Shown here one piece after another: positions 1-8,863 of a stretch of 64,000 nucleotides of DNA. The DNA comes from CBDCWO01 sp965223405 (lineage in GTDB: Bacteria > Bacteroidota > Bacteroidia > Chitinophagales > Saprospiraceae): assembly GCA_965223405.1 (NCBI GenBank), contig CBDCWO010000006.1, positions 6,138,001-6,202,000 of the forward strand, written 5' to 3'. A program made the translations under genes and the position numbers. Each line of letters starts with the position of its first letter. The first letter of the stretch is position 1. Under the pieces are notes generated by a model that saw only the letters and a list, made by a program, of their open reading frames with translations, did no database searches and was not told the origin of the DNA.

Positions 1-2
1 AT

Positions 3-1553
3 AGCGGAACACAGGGTGATCCATTATTATGGCAGCTTAAGATTGTACCCTCTTCTTCAAATACTTGGAATAATGCATATGTTAATATTCGCAGAGCCAA
101 TCTGATGCTCGATAATATTGCTGAAAGTGAAATGACCGATGCAGATAAAAATCATTGGAGGGCAGTAGGGTTATTCTTTCGCGCTTATGAATATGTAGAA
201 TTGATAGCAAATTATGGTGGTGTACCATGGATCGATAGGGTATTAACCGAAGCTGATGAAGAATTACTGTATGGACCACGAGCTTCCAGGGATGTAGTTG
301 CTCAGAATATCCTGGACGATTTGAAGTGGGCAGAAAGTAATATCAAACCCGGAGGTAATGGGCCTAACACAATCAATACAGATGTAGTAAGAGCACTAAT
401 CTCACGCTTCGGTCTTTATGAAGGTACCTGGAGGAAATATCATAGTTTAGGTGGAGAACAAGCCTATCTCCAGGCTTCAGTAGATGCCAGTGAGAAATTG
501 ATCAACGACCATCCAAACCTCCATCCCAGCTACGACGAAGTATTCAATAGTGAATCATTGAAGGGTGTACCGGGAATCTTATTGTACAAGGCGTATGAAT
601 TTGGGATCCTCAACGGTCGCTTTTCACATTGGAATCGCAGCTCTATTGGTCATGAAGATCTGACCAAAAAGGCTGCAGATCAGTATTTATGTACAGACGG
701 ACAGACCATTCATACGAGTCCGTTGTTTGATGGTGAAAAAGATCCATACGACGAATTTAGGAACCGGGATCATCGGTTTTATTTTAATACACCGCCTCCA
801 TTTAGAGTGGATACGGATGGTAAAAATCAATTGACCTGGAAGTTTGATGCGGATCCCAGACATCGGGAATATATTGATCTGATGAATACACTGTCAGATG
901 ATCAACACAAAACTTTACCAAATATCAATTGGAGAGGGTTAGTAGTTCGAACATCTCCACACTTCAGGAAGTTTAATGAGGGCCACGGATTTAATGTTAC
1001 TTATAGCGGATATGCATTTTATAAATATTACAATAAGATCAGCAGGCTCCAAAACAGAGATTCTCATGATTCTCCTATTTTTAGAATGGGTGAAGTATTA
1101 CTTAATTATGCCGAAGCAATGTTTGAATTGGGTCAGTTTACCCAAGACATATGCGATTTGACCATCAATAAATTAAGAGCCCGAGGAAATGTTGCCGCTC
1201 TAGACCTAGCGAATATCCCTGAAGATCCCACTATTGACGCTGATATTGCTCCAGAACTCTGGGAAATACGGAGAGAAAGGGGCATAGAATTTCTGGCAGA
1301 GGGACTGGGTAGAGTTTTTGATATCAAAAGATGGAAAAAATTGGTCGAATATGGAGATGATGAGAAATTAGGACGATGGGTTAAAAATTCGGACTATAAG
1401 AACAGATTACCTATTCAAAACGGGGCGGACGAAGGATATATTTCTCCATGGGGTCCACCTCCGGGAGTTCCGGAGCACTATTACCTGGAGCCAATACCTT
1501 CTGACCAAATTGTTCTAAATCCTCAACTTGAACAAAATCCTGGATGGGAATAA
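3..1553 (+). CDS. SusD/RagB-type outer-membrane glycan-binding lipoprotein, 5' end missing
   Basis: The reading frame is open from the first bases of the window, so the start codon and lipoprotein signal lie outside it. The visible part begins with a WNNAYVNIRRANLML-like stretch typical of the SusD family, followed by helical repeats and a C-terminal region with ELWEIRRERGIEF and FDIKRWKK motifs that are standard in RagB/SusD proteins. Family members sit on the cell surface beside a SusC TonB-dependent channel and capture oligosaccharides for import. The partner susC gene would be expected just upstream, outside the window. The terminator right after the stop ends this transcription unit. The sulfatase further downstream suggests the target is a sulfated glycan, which is inference. 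Confidence 0.93.
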   Translation, partial: SGTQGDPLLWQLKIVPSSSNTWNNAYVNIRRANLMLDNIAESEMTDADKNHWRAVGLFFRAYEYVELIANYGGVPWIDRVLTEADEELLYGPRASRDVVAQNILDDLKWAESNIKPGGNGPNTINTDVVRALISRFGLYEGTWRKYHSLGGEQAYLQASVDASEKLINDHPNLHPSYDEVFNSESLKGVPGILLYKAYEFGILNGRFSHWNRSSIGHEDLTKKAADQYLCTDGQTIHTSPLFDGEKDPYDEFRNRDHRFYFNTPPPFRVDTDGKNQLTWKFDADPRHREYIDLMNTLSDDQHKTLPNINWRGLVVRTSPHFRKFNEGHGFNVTYSGYAFYKYYNKISRLQNRDSHDSPIFRMGEVLLNYAEAMFELGQFTQDICDLTINKLRARGNVAALDLANIPEDPTIDADIAPELWEIRRERGIEFLAEGLGRVFDIKRWKKLVEYGDDEKLGRWVKNSDYKNRLPIQNGADEGYISPWGPPPGVPEHYYLEPIPSDQIVLNPQLEQNPGWE

Positions 1554-1561
1554 AATGTAAA

Positions 1562-1604
1562 ACAGAATTCCTGGTGACTGTAGGTCAGCTACCAGGAATT
1601 CTGT
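1562..1604 (+). terminator. Strong hairpin after the SusD gene
   Basis: A perfect 14-bp inverted repeat, ACAGAATTCCTGGT at 1562-1575 and its complement at 1591-1604, encloses a 15-base loop and starts 9 bases after the SusD stop codon. Only a weak pyrimidine tract (CTATTTCCATTTCC) follows. This fits an intrinsic-like or processing terminator that ends the SusCD unit, or attenuates it before the downstream sulfatase. Confidence 0.75.
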
Positions 1605-1634
1605 CTATTTCCATTTCCACCCCTAAACAAAACT

Positions 1635-1730
1635 ATGAAAACTAGCAATAATCTTGTGATCAAACAATGGTTATTAGCCATTGTAATCGCGACGGTGTTA
1701 TTATGGTCGATCTATTTAATTGTCAATTAA
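1635..1730 (+). CDS. Possible 31-residue single-pass membrane peptide
   Basis: A short frame of 31 codons starts at an ATG and ends with TAA between the SusD terminator and the sulfatase. It has a polar head (MKTSNNLVIKQ) followed by about 20 hydrophobic residues (WLLAIVIATVLLWSIYLIV), the layout of a one-helix membrane peptide with a positive-inside N-terminus. I do not recognise it. Codon usage cannot be judged at this length and no strong ribosome binding site is visible, so it may be a chance frame. If real, it could be a small membrane partner of the glycan locus. Confidence 0.35.
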   Translation: MKTSNNLVIKQWLLAIVIATVLLWSIYLIVN

Positions 1731-1800
1731 TTATAGTTAGCCGGCTAATTTGTATTTTCGTGTTCCAATTGATTGAAAATTCTGATTTAAACCTCTTATT

Positions 1801-3765
1801 GTGAAAAAATCAATAGCATTCCCCAGCTTAATTGCTTTAGTCATTATTATTGCCTCATTCAATTGCAAAACAGCTCCTGAGGCCGATCAACTTTTGACAA
1901 AACCAAATATCATCTATATCCTGGCTGATGATTTGGGATATGGAGAAGTAGGAGCTTTTGGACAAAAGAAAATCGAGACTCCTCATATTGACGCACTAGC
2001 AAATGAAGGGATGCGATTTACCCAACACTATTCCGGATCTCCTGTTTGCGCACCATCGCGTTGCGTTCTGCTTACCGGTCAACATACTGGGCATGCCTAT
2101 GTGCGAGGTAATGATGAATGGGGTCAAAGGGGAAAAGTTTGGGATTATCAGGCCATGTTTGACAATCCATTACTAGAGGGACAAAGACCATTGCCTGATA
2201 GCGTAGTAACCATCGCAGAACTACTACAATCCGCTGGATATAAAACCGGAATAGTCGGGAAATGGGGATTGGGAGCCCCAACAACCGAGGGGGTCCCCAA
2301 TAAACAAGGATTTGATTTCTTTTGCGGATACAATTGTCAACGCCAGGCTCACAACCTGTATCCGATGCATTTATGGAAAAATGAAGAACGGATTCTCTTA
2401 AACAATAAATTCGTCAAACTTCATGCAAATCTTAAGCCTGATGCGGATCCAAACGATCCTAAAAGTTATGCTGACTTTCAGTTAAACGATTTCGCCCCTG
2501 ATATTATGCATCAGGAGGCTCTGACTTTTGTACAAGAAAGTGGTGATCAACCTTTTTTCCTGTATTATGCATCTCCCCTACCGCACCTGCCCCTGCAAGC
2601 TCCTGCTGAGGCCGTAGCATATTACCAAAACAAATTTGGTCCTGAAGAACCCTTTACCGGGTCAAGCTATTTCCCTAATCGTACTCCTCGTGCTACCTAT
2701 GCAGCCATGATCTCCTATCTTGACAGACAGGTCGGTGAATTGGTTTCGAAACTTAAAGAATTAGGTAAATACGACAATACATTGATTATTTTCTCCAGTG
2801 ATAATGGACCAACTTATATCGGTGGTGTTGACGCGGCATATTTTGAAAGTGCCGGCCCCTTTCTGGAAGATTATGGTTATACCAAAGGTTTTACTTATGA
2901 AGGAGGAATACGGGTTCCCACCATTGCCTCCTGGCCTAGTCAAATCAAAGCGGGAAGTACTTCGAAGCACATATCGGCATTTTATGATGTCATGCCTACA
3001 CTTTGCGAAGTAGCCGGAATCGATATTCCGGATCATACTGACGGTATTAGCTTTTTACCAGAAATGCTCAACCAAAACCAAGAAGCACATGAATATTTAT
3101 ATTGGGAGTTTCCTTCCTATACAGGCCAACAAGCCGTGCGCATGGGAAAATGGAAAGCAATACGATCTAATCTACTATCCCGTAAATCGGACATCAAACT
3201 TTACGATCTGGAAACGGACATTCAGGAACAGAACGATATTGCGGCTCAACATCCTGACGTGGTAAGTAAAATCAAAGAGATTATGGAAAAAGAGCATACC
3301 CCAGCCGCTTTAGATCGTTTTAAAATTGAAAGTCTTGGGGATGTTAAAACCAGCTTTTTGGAAGCGAGATCCCGTATTGATAAACTTGACCCGGCACCGA
3401 CGAAGATTTCTTTGGGTGATGGATATTTCCTATTATCCGGTAGAACCGGTATCATTGGATCCGAACTAGCGCCTAAGGCTACTTCTGAACTGCAAAAGAG
3501 ATTACAGCAAACCGGAGGTTATCAACTAAAAAACACTCCTAATCGAGAAAAGAATGTATTACTCCTAAAAGAATCCAATCAAATTAAAGGTCAAAATTAT
3601 AAGTTGGAATGTGATTCGGGAAAAATTACCATCTTGGCCTCTTCAAAATCCGGTTTTATGAATGCCATCCAAACCTTACTCAAGTTAATGGATGAAAAAA
3701 TTTGGCAAGATCAGGAAATGCATAATCCGGTCTGGACTATTGCAGCATTAGAAATTAGAAGCTAA
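1801..3765 (+). CDS. Sulfatase lipoprotein with C-terminal GH20-N-like domain
   Basis: This is a type I sulfatase that removes sulfate esters from glycans in the periplasm or at the outer membrane. It starts with GTG, giving a lipoprotein-like signal (MKKSIAFPSLIALVIIIASFNC, Cys22). The metal-binding ADDLGYGE motif follows at about residue 42 and the active-site CAPSR at Cys83, which is the formylglycine site; SSDNGP at about 330 is the second metal site. The sulfatase fold ends near residue 520. The remaining 130 residues resemble the N-terminal alpha/beta domain of GH20 hexosaminidases, with a GYxL strand, an IxILASSKSGFMNAIQTLLKL core and a final LEIRS, and no GH20 catalytic barrel follows. 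At 654 residues it is longer than a typical sulfatase of about 500. Formylglycine maturation needs an activating enzyme that I do not see here. Confidence 0.93.
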   Translation: MKKSIAFPSLIALVIIIASFNCKTAPEADQLLTKPNIIYILADDLGYGEVGAFGQKKIETPHIDALANEGMRFTQHYSGSPVCAPSRCVLLTGQHTGHAYVRGNDEWGQRGKVWDYQAMFDNPLLEGQRPLPDSVVTIAELLQSAGYKTGIVGKWGLGAPTTEGVPNKQGFDFFCGYNCQRQAHNLYPMHLWKNEERILLNNKFVKLHANLKPDADPNDPKSYADFQLNDFAPDIMHQEALTFVQESGDQPFFLYYASPLPHLPLQAPAEAVAYYQNKFGPEEPFTGSSYFPNRTPRATYAAMISYLDRQVGELVSKLKELGKYDNTLIIFSSDNGPTYIGGVDAAYFESAGPFLEDYGYTKGFTYEGGIRVPTIASWPSQIKAGSTSKHISAFYDVMPTLCEVAGIDIPDHTDGISFLPEMLNQNQEAHEYLYWEFPSYTGQQAVRMGKWKAIRSNLLSRKSDIKLYDLETDIQEQNDIAAQHPDVVSKIKEIMEKEHTPAALDRFKIESLGDVKTSFLEARSRIDKLDPAPTKISLGDGYFLLSGRTGIIGSELAPKATSELQKRLQQTGGYQLKNTPNREKNVLLLKESNQIKGQNYKLECDSGKITILASSKSGFMNAIQTLLKLMDEKIWQDQEMHNPVWTIAALEIRS

Positions 3766-3792
3766 TTAGACTCTCTTTTTAATGTGTATTCT

Positions 3793-4851
3793 TTAAAGGT
3801 CCTTTTGAGCAAACAAGTCTAATTGTGGATTCTTTCTACGTGCATAATGCTCAAGATTTAATTGCGGTATGGACTGTTCTCCAAAATATTTTGAGTTGAC
3901 CATTTTTAATTGGCTGTGTATGATCGATGCGTAATTACCTTCACCTTTCATCCGGATCTTAAACCGATTGTCTCCTACTTTACCGCCATGCAAATCTTTG
4001 ATCTTCCCAATTATTTTGTGGTAGCGGTCCGCGAAATGTTTTTGCAGCCACTCTTTAAATACATGTTCTACTTCTTGATTAAGGCGTATCACAAATCCAT
4101 TAATGGCCAAAGCACCGGCATCTGCCACTCTTTCTCCCAAACTAATAATCTCGTGGTCATTGATTGAAGGAATAATTGGCGCCATCATAACCGTAACCGG
4201 AATATTTTCATCTGTTAATTTCTTGACCGATTTTAACCGGGATCCATAGGTCGAAGTACGGGGTTCCAAGATCCTTCTCATTTTCTCATCCAACCCGGTA
4301 ATTGAAAATGCCACCCGTACTAAGTTCAACACTGCGAGTTGTTTTAAAATATCCAAATCGCGCTCTATCATGCTATTCTTTGTGATAATACATACCGGAT
4401 GACGCCAGAATAAGCACACTTGAAGTATTTTACGGGTGATCTTAAGTTTACTCTCGATCGGCTGATAACAATCGGTATTGCCTGATAACATGATGGGTGA
4501 CGCCTGCCAGTTTTTACTCTTGAATTTCTGATTGAGTAATTCCGCAGCATTTTCTTTTACCAGAATCACCGATTCAAAGTCTAATCCTGCATTATATCCC
4601 CAATAGTTGTGAGTGGGTCTTGCATAACAATATACACACCCATGTTCGCAACCCTGATACGGATTCAATGACCACTCAAAAGGAAGGTCCGGACTATCCA
4701 CTTGGTTGAGAATCGATTTGGGATGGGTTGGCAGATATTTTGTCTTAATACCATTACCAATTTCAAGTGTACGTATCGATACCGTTTTGTCAAACCGATT
4801 GGGAATATGAGATTGAGCTCCTCGACCTTTGATGACAGGCAATTCTTTCAT
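3793..4851 (-). CDS. PA0069-family radical SAM protein
   Basis: The 352-residue protein has a Cx3CxxC cluster, GCEHGCVYCYARPTH with Cys68, Cys72 and Cys75, that binds the radical-SAM 4Fe-4S centre. The segment around it and the later SGNTDCYQPIE and RxxRRILEPRTSTYGSRL motifs match the PA0069/SplB-like group of radical SAM proteins. Members of this family have no settled substrate, although a relation to spore photoproduct lyase has suggested nucleic-acid chemistry. It converges with the upstream sulfatase, leaving 27 bases between the stop codons. A minus-strand -7 element TATATTTG lies 38 bases before the start codon, at 4890-4897, which supports this start. Confidence 0.88.
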   Translation of the reverse strand: MKELPVIKGRGAQSHIPNRFDKTVSIRTLEIGNGIKTKYLPTHPKSILNQVDSPDLPFEWSLNPYQGCEHGCVYCYARPTHNYWGYNAGLDFESVILVKENAAELLNQKFKSKNWQASPIMLSGNTDCYQPIESKLKITRKILQVCLFWRHPVCIITKNSMIERDLDILKQLAVLNLVRVAFSITGLDEKMRRILEPRTSTYGSRLKSVKKLTDENIPVTVMMAPIIPSINDHEIISLGERVADAGALAINGFVIRLNQEVEHVFKEWLQKHFADRYHKIIGKIKDLHGGKVGDNRFKIRMKGEGNYASIIHSQLKMVNSKYFGEQSIPQLNLEHYARRKNPQLDLFAQKDL

Positions 4852-5179
4852 TGTCGATATTGTCGTCTATATTCAGACCGTTATTTCGTCAAATATAGTA
4901 ATATTTTTATCTATATGTAGGCTTTGCAAAATTATTGAATAAATATTTGCGACGCTCGAAAATTATTTAATCATGGGATCAAGCACAGATTTTAAAATAT
5001 TTGGACCCATTCTTGATACTATCGAATCATAGCTTACAACAGTCTTGGAATCGAAAACCATGCTTTAATAACCCATTATCATTATATTATTACTAATATC
5101 TTACTGAAAAAGAGTTATTAAGCTGTTTTCCAGAAACACCCTGTACCAATGGAAATTGACCTCCTGAGGGAAGCATTGT
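4852..5179. other. Intergenic stretch, 328 bases
   Basis: This AT-rich gap carries the leader of the radical SAM gene and the 3' flank of the MazG-like gene. A TATATTTG -7 element on the minus strand at 4890-4897 is the only signal I can support. No -33 TTG sits at the usual distance. I see no convincing coding frame or RNA gene in the rest. Confidence 0.6.
4890..4897 (-). promoter_or_regulatory. -7 element of the radical SAM gene
   Basis: Reading the minus strand, TATATTTG matches the Bacteroidota -7 consensus TAnnTTTG exactly and lies 38 bases upstream of the start codon at 4851. No TTG lies 17-23 bases further upstream, so the promoter is only half supported. Confidence 0.4.
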
Positions 5180-5704
5180 TTACTTTTCGGCGGTATATTT
5201 CTCGATAATTTTTTGTAAATCAGCCGGTGAATAATTGACAGACTTCAATACTTTTCGATCAGGGATCCGATACACTAAATACTGACCATCCCGAGACTCC
5301 ACCAAGCTTTGTGTTCCATCTCTTTTTTGATAATAGGCTTGTGTATCTTTAGCTTCTTCGGAGGAATGACAAACCTTACTCATATTTGAGCGCTGGACTT
5401 CATCAAACAGTTCTTTAAAATACGGGCCCAGACCGAATTCCAATATAGCTCCTGATAGCACATATTGCAAGTCGCACAATGCATCTGCTACTTCTATCAA
5501 ATCATTATCTTCGATTGCTTTTTTAAGTTCATTTAATTCTTCTTCCAAGAGATTGATCCTTAAAGCACAGCGCTTCTTATCCGGGATGGTTGGTGTCTCC
5601 AAAACCGGCATTTCGAAAGTTTGATGAAATTCGGATACATCATTTAATCCGGCGGGTTCGGGAAAATCAATCTTTTGGTTGACTTTTATAGATTCCTCAT
5701 GCAT
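5180..5704 (-). CDS. MazG/PRA-PH-like nucleotide pyrophosphohydrolase
   Basis: The 174-residue protein belongs to the all-alpha NTP pyrophosphohydrolase superfamily, the group of phosphoribosyl-ATP diphosphatase-like and MazG proteins. Its metal-binding acidic helices are visible: LLEEELNEL at residues 52-60 and EVADALCDLQYV at 71-82, giving the ExxE...ExxD pattern. These enzymes cleave nucleoside triphosphates to monophosphate and pyrophosphate, often to remove damaged nucleotides. A C-terminal extension after residue 115 (ending LQKIIEKY) is unassigned. The exact substrate cannot be told from sequence. The promoter reaches into the divergent gene next door (see 5735-5764). Confidence 0.85.
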   Translation of the reverse strand: MHEESIKVNQKIDFPEPAGLNDVSEFHQTFEMPVLETPTIPDKKRCALRINLLEEELNELKKAIEDNDLIEVADALCDLQYVLSGAILEFGLGPYFKELFDEVQRSNMSKVCHSSEEAKDTQAYYQKRDGTQSLVESRDGQYLVYRIPDRKVLKSVNYSPADLQKIIEKYTAEK

Positions 5705-5734
5705 ATATATAAGAATGTTTTATATTAAAGTTCC

Positions 5735-5764
5735 CAAATATAAAGAGGTAATGGATAATACCAA
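5735..5764 (-). promoter_or_regulatory. Promoter of the MazG-like gene
   Basis: On the minus strand a TTG (plus-strand CAA at 5762-5764) is followed after 19 bases by TATATTTG (plus-strand CAAATATA at 5735-5742). Both elements and the spacing fit the Bacteroidota TTG-N19-TAnnTTTG consensus. The -33 element lies inside the first codons of the divergent propeller gene, which starts at 5751, so the two genes share this control region. Confidence 0.65.
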
Positions 5765-6806
5765 GTGTTATTTACTATTTATTCTTTTTGGAATCCAATT
5801 AATGTGTATCTCCAAAAAAGTTGAACATCTCAAAGAACCACCTGTATTTACAAATTTTCTGATCGAGCCAATTTCTATCCCTAACCATCACTATCGCGGA
5901 TTGCATGTCGTGGATGATAACCTGATATGGGCATCGGGTACAGAATCAACCATTATTAAAACCATGGACGGTGGTGATACCTGGCAAGAATTTCAAATTC
6001 CAGCCGCACAAGGACGCGATTTAAGAGACCTATATGCATGGAACCAGAATGAGGCAATTGTATTGGCTGTGGGTGATACTGCCTGGATATTTAGAACCAA
6101 TAATGGAGGAACAAGTTGGAGAAAGGTATATGAAGATTATCAACCTGGTGTATTCATCGATGCGATTGATTTTGCAGGGGACAAGGGATACGTATTAGGC
6201 GATGCTATTGATGGCCACTTATACATTCTAAAAAGTGAATCCAAAGGTAATGAATGGACACGGATAGAACCTGAAAATCTTCCGCTGGCTGCAGGTCAGG
6301 AAGGAGCGTTCGCAGCCTCTGGAACAAACCTGGTTCTACGTGATGATTGGGTTTTTGCCGGAACCGGTGCCGGTTCAAATCCCCGCTTAATATTCAAACA
6401 TCTGGATAGTGCCTCCTGGTCCCATTCAGATGTACCATTGCAAGCCGGACCTTTAGGGGGTATATATTCTATAGTCTTTCCGGATAGTGAATCCGGTGTG
6501 GCAGTAGGAGGCAACTTCAGGGACTCTACCCGGCGTGATAGTGTGTGTGCATTTACGATTAATAGAGGAAAGACCTGGAATTTAGTGCCTGCCGAGGATG
6601 GTCCGGCAGGTTTTCGTTCCTGTGTCGCCTTCCATGCGGAGAAGGAAGTTTTTTTTACCTGTGGAAGAACCGGCTTGGATTACAGTCTGGATATGGGATA
6701 TTGGATCAACATTTCCTCAGAAGGGGGTTATTATGCCTGTAGCTTCTCGCAAAATTTCCTATGGCTCATCGGTCGAAATGGAAAGTGTGGGAAAGTAGCA
6801 TTATAA
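5751..6806 (+). CDS. Ycf48-like BNR beta-propeller protein
   Basis: The protein has repeated bladed motifs of the BNR/Ycf48 type, including IIKTMDGGDTWQEF, IFRTNNGGTSWRKV and FTINRGKTWNLV, spread over about 330 residues, which predicts a propeller of about seven blades. I chose the ATG at 5751 because AAAGAGG precedes it by three bases; an in-frame start upstream would run into the divergent promoter. The N-terminus (MDNTKCYLLFILFGIQLMC) looks like an export or lipoprotein signal with Cys18. In cyanobacteria Ycf48 helps assemble photosystem II, but in Bacteroidota such propellers are generic exported binding proteins. It may be co-transcribed with the TRAP binding protein 39 bases downstream. 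Confidence 0.8.
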   Translation: MDNTKCYLLFILFGIQLMCISKKVEHLKEPPVFTNFLIEPISIPNHHYRGLHVVDDNLIWASGTESTIIKTMDGGDTWQEFQIPAAQGRDLRDLYAWNQNEAIVLAVGDTAWIFRTNNGGTSWRKVYEDYQPGVFIDAIDFAGDKGYVLGDAIDGHLYILKSESKGNEWTRIEPENLPLAAGQEGAFAASGTNLVLRDDWVFAGTGAGSNPRLIFKHLDSASWSHSDVPLQAGPLGGIYSIVFPDSESGVAVGGNFRDSTRRDSVCAFTINRGKTWNLVPAEDGPAGFRSCVAFHAEKEVFFTCGRTGLDYSLDMGYWINISSEGGYYACSFSQNFLWLIGRNGKCGKVAL

Positions 6807-6845
6807 CCCTATATTTAACCAACGATAACCCTAGATGGCAATCAT

Positions 6846-7964
6846 ATGAAAAAGAAAAAAATAAATCGAAAGGAGTTTTTAAAGAAAAGTGTAATCGGAG
6901 GAGCTGGATTGGGCGCAATGATCAGCGCCTGCCAAAGTGATTCCGGAGGGAATTCACCAAATATCCTGAACCGGAAAAAGTATCGCTGGACGATGGTTAC
7001 CACCTGGCCTCCTAATTTTCCTGTTTTAGGAGAAGGCTGTAATAAACTAGCTGAAGAAGTAAAAGAAATGTCAGAGGGGCAAATGGAGATTCAAGTCTAT
7101 GGAGGAGGTGAACTGATTCCAGCCTTTGAATCATTTGATGCGGTAAGCTCGGGCACCGCGCATATGGGTCATGGTGCCGCTTATTATTGGGCTGGTAAAG
7201 CTGCGGCTGCTCAATTTTTCTGTACCGTACCGTTTGGCTTAAATGCACAGCAAATGAACTCCTGGTTACTAAGTGGTGGCGGAATGAAATTATGGAAAGA
7301 ACTTTATGCTGATTTCAACCTGGTTCCTTTTCCAGCCGGTAACACCGGTGTACAAATGGCCGGTTGGTTTAACAAAGAGATCAACTCAACCTCTGATCTC
7401 AAAGGTTTAAAGATGAGGATACCGGGATTTGGTGGTAAAGTATTGGAGCAAGTAGGCGGTACTGCCTTATCGACTCCTGGAAGTGAAATTTACACCAACC
7501 TGGAAAGAGGAGTTATCGATGCCACTGAATGGATCGGTCCCTATCACGACTACAAAATGGGATTTCATCAAATCGCCAAATATTATTATGGCCCTGGCTG
7601 GCATGAGCCGGGACCAACGTTGGAATTAATTGTGAACAAAGCTAAGTTTGACGCACTTCCCACACATCTACAACGAATTATTGAAGTGGCCGCCTTAAGA
7701 TTTAATCTTTGGTCGCTTTCAGAGTTTGAAGCTCAGAATGCAATCTATCTAGAAAAAATCAGAGAAGAATCAAAAGTTGAGGTTCGTATGTTAGATTCCA
7801 GCATTCTAGCAGAGCTAAAGAAAGCAACTTCACAAATCCTGGAGGATTTGACCGCAAAAGATGCTTTTAGCAAGAAAGTATTTACCTCATTGTCCACCTT
7901 CCAAAAGCATATTAATCAATGGGCGAATTGGACTGAAAAAGCTTTTTACAATTCATTGAAGTAA
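6846..7964 (+). CDS. TRAP transporter solute-binding protein (DctP family)
   Basis: The 372-residue protein matches DctP-type solute receptors of TRAP transporters, which capture organic acids in the periplasm and hand them to a sodium-driven permease. A twin-arginine-like or lipoprotein N-terminus is visible (NRKEFLKKSVIGGAGLGAMISAC, Cys29). Family signatures follow, among them WPPNFPVLGEG, the GVIDATEWIGPYHDYKMGFH segment near residue 218 and YYYGPGWHEPGPTLELIV, close to the alpha-keto or mannitol-chloroaromatic receptor group. No dctQ or dctM membrane genes are adjacent, so it is an orphan receptor here. It follows the propeller gene by 39 bases and converges with the dehydrogenase, 11 bases away. 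Confidence 0.9.
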   Translation: MKKKKINRKEFLKKSVIGGAGLGAMISACQSDSGGNSPNILNRKKYRWTMVTTWPPNFPVLGEGCNKLAEEVKEMSEGQMEIQVYGGGELIPAFESFDAVSSGTAHMGHGAAYYWAGKAAAAQFFCTVPFGLNAQQMNSWLLSGGGMKLWKELYADFNLVPFPAGNTGVQMAGWFNKEINSTSDLKGLKMRIPGFGGKVLEQVGGTALSTPGSEIYTNLERGVIDATEWIGPYHDYKMGFHQIAKYYYGPGWHEPGPTLELIVNKAKFDALPTHLQRIIEVAALRFNLWSLSEFEAQNAIYLEKIREESKVEVRMLDSSILAELKKATSQILEDLTAKDAFSKKVFTSLSTFQKHINQWANWTEKAFYNSLK

Positions 7965-7975
7965 TTTAATGACAT

Positions 7976-8863
7976 TTACTTTAGGAATGCAGATACGGTC
8001 TTTTCCTTTTTTCCTGGACCATATCGATAAAATCCTTCTCCGGTTTTAATACCTAAATTTCCGGATGCCACCATATTCACCAGCAATGCATTGGGAGCAT
8101 ATTTAGGATTTCCAAATCCATCGTGTAGCACTCTCAGAATGGATAGGCAAGTATCCAATCCGATGAAATCCGCTAAGTGCAAGGGACCCATCGGATGAGC
8201 CATACCGAGCATCATGATAGAATCAATTTCTTCGACACCAGCAACACCTTCATGCAAAGCACATATGGCTTCATTAATCATAGGCATCAGTATTCGATTG
8301 GATATAAAACCGGGATAATCATTCACCGCGACGGGTATCTTCCCTAATTCCTTAGATTTTTTGACAATACGATTTGCTGTATCCTCGCTCGTTTGATATC
8401 CCTTAATGACTTCTACTAATTTCATAATAGGAACCGGATTCATAAAATGCATTCCAATCACCCGGTCCGGTCTGGTAGTATAATTTGCAATCTTGGTAAT
8501 GGATATCGAAGAGGTGTTGGTAGCAAAAATACAGTCTTCAGACGCAATTTGATCCAATTGTCGGAAGACGGTTTGCTTTAGACCTTCTCTCTCCGGAACC
8601 GCTTCGACTACTAAGTCTGCTCCAACTACAGCATCCTCTATTACATTGGTTGTAGTAATGCAGTCCAGAGTCTGCTGGACTTCTTCAAGACTTATTTTTT
8701 CCTTTTGCTCCATTCTATGCAAGCTTTTAGTAATGGTTTCAAGTGCTTTGGAAAGAATGTCTGTATTGACATCCACCAGATGCACCTGATGCTTTGTCAG
8801 CGCAAATACCTGTGCAATTCCATTGCCCATGGTTCCTGAGCCTATAACCGTTATATTTTTCAT
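7976..8863 (-). CDS. 3-hydroxyacyl-CoA (3-hydroxybutyryl-CoA) dehydrogenase
   Basis: This 295-residue NAD-dependent enzyme oxidises 3-hydroxyacyl-CoA or reduces acetoacetyl-CoA. The N-terminus holds the Rossmann motif GSGTMGNGIAQ at residues 8-18. NTSSISITKIA and the catalytic GMHFMNPVPIMKLVEVI region follow, and the C-terminal dimer domain contains GFISNRILMPMINEA and HPMGPLHLADFIGLD. Length and order match stand-alone short-chain HBDH rather than a fused trifunctional protein. It probably serves fatty-acid degradation or butyrate-type metabolism, together with the acyl-CoA dehydrogenase at 43.2 kb, though the two are far apart. Confidence 0.93.
   Translation of the reverse strand: MKNITVIGSGTMGNGIAQVFALTKHQVHLVDVNTDILSKALETITKSLHRMEQKEKISLEEVQQTLDCITTTNVIEDAVVGADLVVEAVPEREGLKQTVFRQLDQIASEDCIFATNTSSISITKIANYTTRPDRVIGMHFMNPVPIMKLVEVIKGYQTSEDTANRIVKKSKELGKIPVAVNDYPGFISNRILMPMINEAICALHEGVAGVEEIDSIMMLGMAHPMGPLHLADFIGLDTCLSILRVLHDGFGNPKYAPNALLVNMVASGNLGIKTGEGFYRYGPGKKEKTVSAFLK

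Noticed and set aside
5679..5750. Upstream in-frame start of the Ycf48-like gene
   Set aside because: It overlaps the MazG-like gene start and its promoter, while AAAGAGG before ATG 5751 supports the shorter form.
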